Shown: piece by piece, positions 5,661 to 7,020 of the stretch
Position numbering within the stretch: position 1 is the stretch's first letter
Layout of the letters: every line of letters starts with the position of its first letter
NCBI GenBank assembly: GCA_902766675.1
Contig: CACXEN010000165.1
Coordinates: forward strand, 1 to 7,020
Direction: 5' to 3'
From: an uncultured Erysipelotrichaceae bacterium
GTDB lineage: Bacteria; Bacillota_I; Bacilli_A; Erysipelotrichales; Erysipelotrichaceae
Length of the DNA: 7,020 bases
Notes under the pieces: model-generated
What the model saw: only the letters and a program-made list of their open reading frames with translations
The model's database searches: none
What the model was told of the DNA's origin: nothing
Position numbers and translations under genes: made by a program

Positions 5661-5724
5661 CTCATATGCTCAATTTCACCATGATGAATTTAAATTGAAA
5701 TATTTTTTGTTAAATAAGCCAAAT

Positions 5725-5757
5725 AAAAATCTCTCTAGTTATTTTCTAGAGAGATTT
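5725..5757 (-). terminator. Terminator overlapping the 3' end of folA
   Basis: On the minus strand AAATCTCTCTAG (5757-5746) pairs with CTAGAGAGATTT (5738-5727), a 12-bp perfect inverted repeat with a 7-nt loop, followed by T residues to 5725. The first arm and the loop encode the last residues of DHFR, and the second arm contains the TAG stop (5737-5735). Confidence 0.88.
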
Positions 5758-6226
5758 CTTTTCTTTCTAATTCACGATAAATGAAATCATCATATTCTTC
5801 TTCTTTTGTGATATTCCAATCATTCATGTCGAAGCTATCAAAATATGTGTCTACTTGATATTCCCCTTTCACAAATGAGATTAGTGCTTTCTTGCAGTAA
5901 GGATATGTGATGCGATAAATGGATGCCCCTCCACATACAATATATTCTTCTTCTTCATTTTCATGTTCTTGAATAAATGCGTCTAAGTCATAGATTACTT
6001 CTACATCTGGATCATCCACAGTATATTCTGGATCAAGAGAGCATACCACAATATGTCTATCTACTAGTTTTCTAGGTAAATTATCAAATGTTGTATTACC
6101 CATGATGATATTTTTATGTAGCGTATTTTGTTTAAATAATTTTAATTCTTCTTTTAGATGCCAAGGTAATGCATTTTTGTATCCGATTCCTTTGTTTTCA
6201 TCCATTGCAATACTAATTATTAACAT
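5735..6226 (-). CDS. folA: Dihydrofolate reductase
   Basis: The enzyme reduces dihydrofolate to tetrahydrofolate with NADPH in the cytosol, recycling the dihydrofolate that ThyA produces. The 163-residue length is typical. Visible motifs are GIGYKNALPWHL (13-24), the active-site carboxylate at Glu27 (aligned with E. coli Asp27), MGNTTFDNLP (42-51) in the NADPH region, and CGGASIY (98-104), the Gly-Gly cofactor loop. The ATG overlaps the thyA stop by one base (TAATG), with AAGGTG (6240-6235) about 8 nt upstream inside thyA, so translation is probably coupled. The C-terminus is acidic, and its last codons form part of the terminator hairpin. Trimethoprim sensitivity cannot be judged from this. 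Confidence 0.96.
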   Translation of the reverse strand: MLIISIAMDENKGIGYKNALPWHLKEELKLFKQNTLHKNIIMGNTTFDNLPRKLVDRHIVVCSLDPEYTVDDPDVEVIYDLDAFIQEHENEEEEYIVCGGASIYRITYPYCKKALISFVKGEYQVDTYFDSFDMNDWNITKEEEYDDFIYRELERKEISLENN

Positions 6227-7020
6227 TACACACTCACCTTTCCTTTAATCGCTGGATATGGATCATAATCCACAAGTTCAAAGTCTTCATATTTAAAATC
6301 TCTAATATCTTTGATATCTGGATTTATTTTCATTTTTGGAAGTTTTCTAGGTTCTCTAGAAAGTTGTTCTTTAATTAAATCAATATGGTCATTATAAATA
6401 TGTACATCTCCAAATGTATGTACCATTTCATATGGTTCATATCCACATACTTGTGCCACCATCATCAACAATAATGCATATGACGCAATATTAAATGGAA
6501 CACCTAAGAATGTATCTGCACTTCTTTGATATAGCTGTAAAGATAATTTCTTTTTATCTGCACTTACATAGAACTGGAAAAATGCATGACATGCAGGTAA
6601 TGCCATTTCTTCTACTTGTGCTGGATTATATGCGACTACAATATGTCTTCTTGAAAATGGATTATTCTTTAGATCATCAATGACTTTCATCAATTGATCA
6701 ACCCCAAAGAAATCACGCCATTGTTTACCATAGACTGGGCCTAAATCTCCCCACTTTTGCGCAAATTCATCATCATTCTTAATCTTTTCAATGAATTCAT
6801 CCATCGTTTCGCCTTGATAAGCATCTGATTTTTTATATTTATCATATGGCCAATCATTCCAGATTTTTACATTCTTTTTTACAAGCGGTTGAATATTTGT
6901 TGAGCCACTAATAAACCAGAACAATTCCTCCGCAATACCTCTAAAGAATACTTTCTTCGTTGTAAGTAATGGGAATCCTTCTTCTAAGTTATATCTTGTT
7001 TGATATCCAAAACATGAGAT
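6226..7020 (-). CDS. thyA: Thymidylate synthase, 5' end beyond window
   Basis: The enzyme methylates dUMP to dTMP with methylene-tetrahydrofolate, releasing dihydrofolate for the adjacent DHFR. The frame is open to the window edge, giving 264 visible residues; by comparison with E. coli ThyA, roughly 25-30 N-terminal residues, including the RTGTGT loop, lie outside. Visible motifs are FGYQTRYN near the start, [30 protein letters not shown] (the Arg pair of the dimer phosphate site), [12 protein letters not shown] with catalytic Cys at visible residue 144 (codon 6591-6589), [19 protein letters not shown], and GDVHIYNDH. An insert of about 30 residues before GDLGPVYG makes it longer than the E. 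coli enzyme. The residue before the catalytic Cys is Ala rather than the usual Pro. A TTG at 6924 is not the start, since homology continues upstream of it. It forms an operon with folA. Confidence 0.96.
   Translation of the reverse strand: MSCFGYQTRYNLEEGFPLLTTKKVFFRGIAEELFWFISGSTNIQPLVKKNVKIWNDWPYDKYKKSDAYQGETMDEFIEKIKNDDEFAQKWGDLGPVYGKQWRDFFGVDQLMKVIDDLKNNPFSRRHIVVAYNPAQVEEMALPACHAFFQFYVSADKKKLSLQLYQRSADTFLGVPFNIASYALLLMMVAQVCGYEPYEMVHTFGDVHIYNDHIDLIKEQLSREPRKLPKMKINPDIKDIRDFKYEDFELVDYDPYPAIKGKVSV

Noticed and set aside
5606..5665. Start of the cytosolic rhodanese at the ATG at 5665
   Set aside because: It would add 20 residues unlike a rhodanese N-terminus and lies upstream of the predicted transcript start, while the internal ATG at 5605 has a strong SD.
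6922..6924. TTG at 6924 as the thyA start
   Set aside because: The ThyA homology ([15 protein letters not shown]) continues in frame to the window edge, so the gene is cut by the window rather than starting here.
1..7020. CRISPR array, insertion sequence, prophage or defence island
   Set aside because: I found no spaced direct repeats, transposase, integrase or terminal inverted repeats, and most genes are ordinary metabolic genes. The metallopeptidase family can occur beside restriction systems, but none is present here.

Overview
The window comes from a low-GC, Gram-positive-type bacterium (Bacillota). AT-rich codon use, AGGAGG-type ribosome binding sites, U-tailed hairpin terminators and a lipoprotein-type rhodanese all fit this. 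The gene mix would suit an Erysipelotrichia-like gut Firmicute, but that placement is a guess. Most of the window is housekeeping sequence. All protein genes are on the minus strand; the only plus-strand gene is a tRNA.

Read in the direction of minus-strand transcription (high to low coordinates), the layout is as follows. (a) 7020-5725: thyA, cut off at its 5' end by the window edge, and folA overlap by one base and share a terminator. Together they make dTMP and regenerate tetrahydrofolate. (b) 5660-4876: a promoter, two adjacent single-domain rhodanese genes (one cytosolic, one lipoprotein) and a terminator. The best ribosome binding sites put both starts downstream of the longest open frame. 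(c) 4873-4022: a promoter, gpmA (2,3-bisphosphoglycerate-dependent phosphoglycerate mutase) and a terminator. (d) 3798-3953, plus strand: a promoter, tRNA-His(GTG) and a terminator. (e) 3789-3085: a YgjP/DUF45-type metallopeptidase gene with no visible Shine-Dalgarno, back to back with the tRNA promoter. (f) 3018-1: a promoter, a 34-codon small ORF lying in a foldable leader, and an intrinsic terminator, followed by an ankyrin-repeat gene, an EF-G-like translational GTPase and possibly the first codons of another gene.

Section (f) is the least ordinary part. The promoter, small ORF and terminator sit directly upstream of an ankyrin/EF-G-like operon. This has the layout of a ribosome-sensing attenuator, though it could equally be a separate microprotein or small RNA gene. 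The other observations are minor: a His-to-Tyr change in the G3 motif of the GTPase, a terminator built into the last codons of folA, and an Ala before the catalytic Cys of ThyA.
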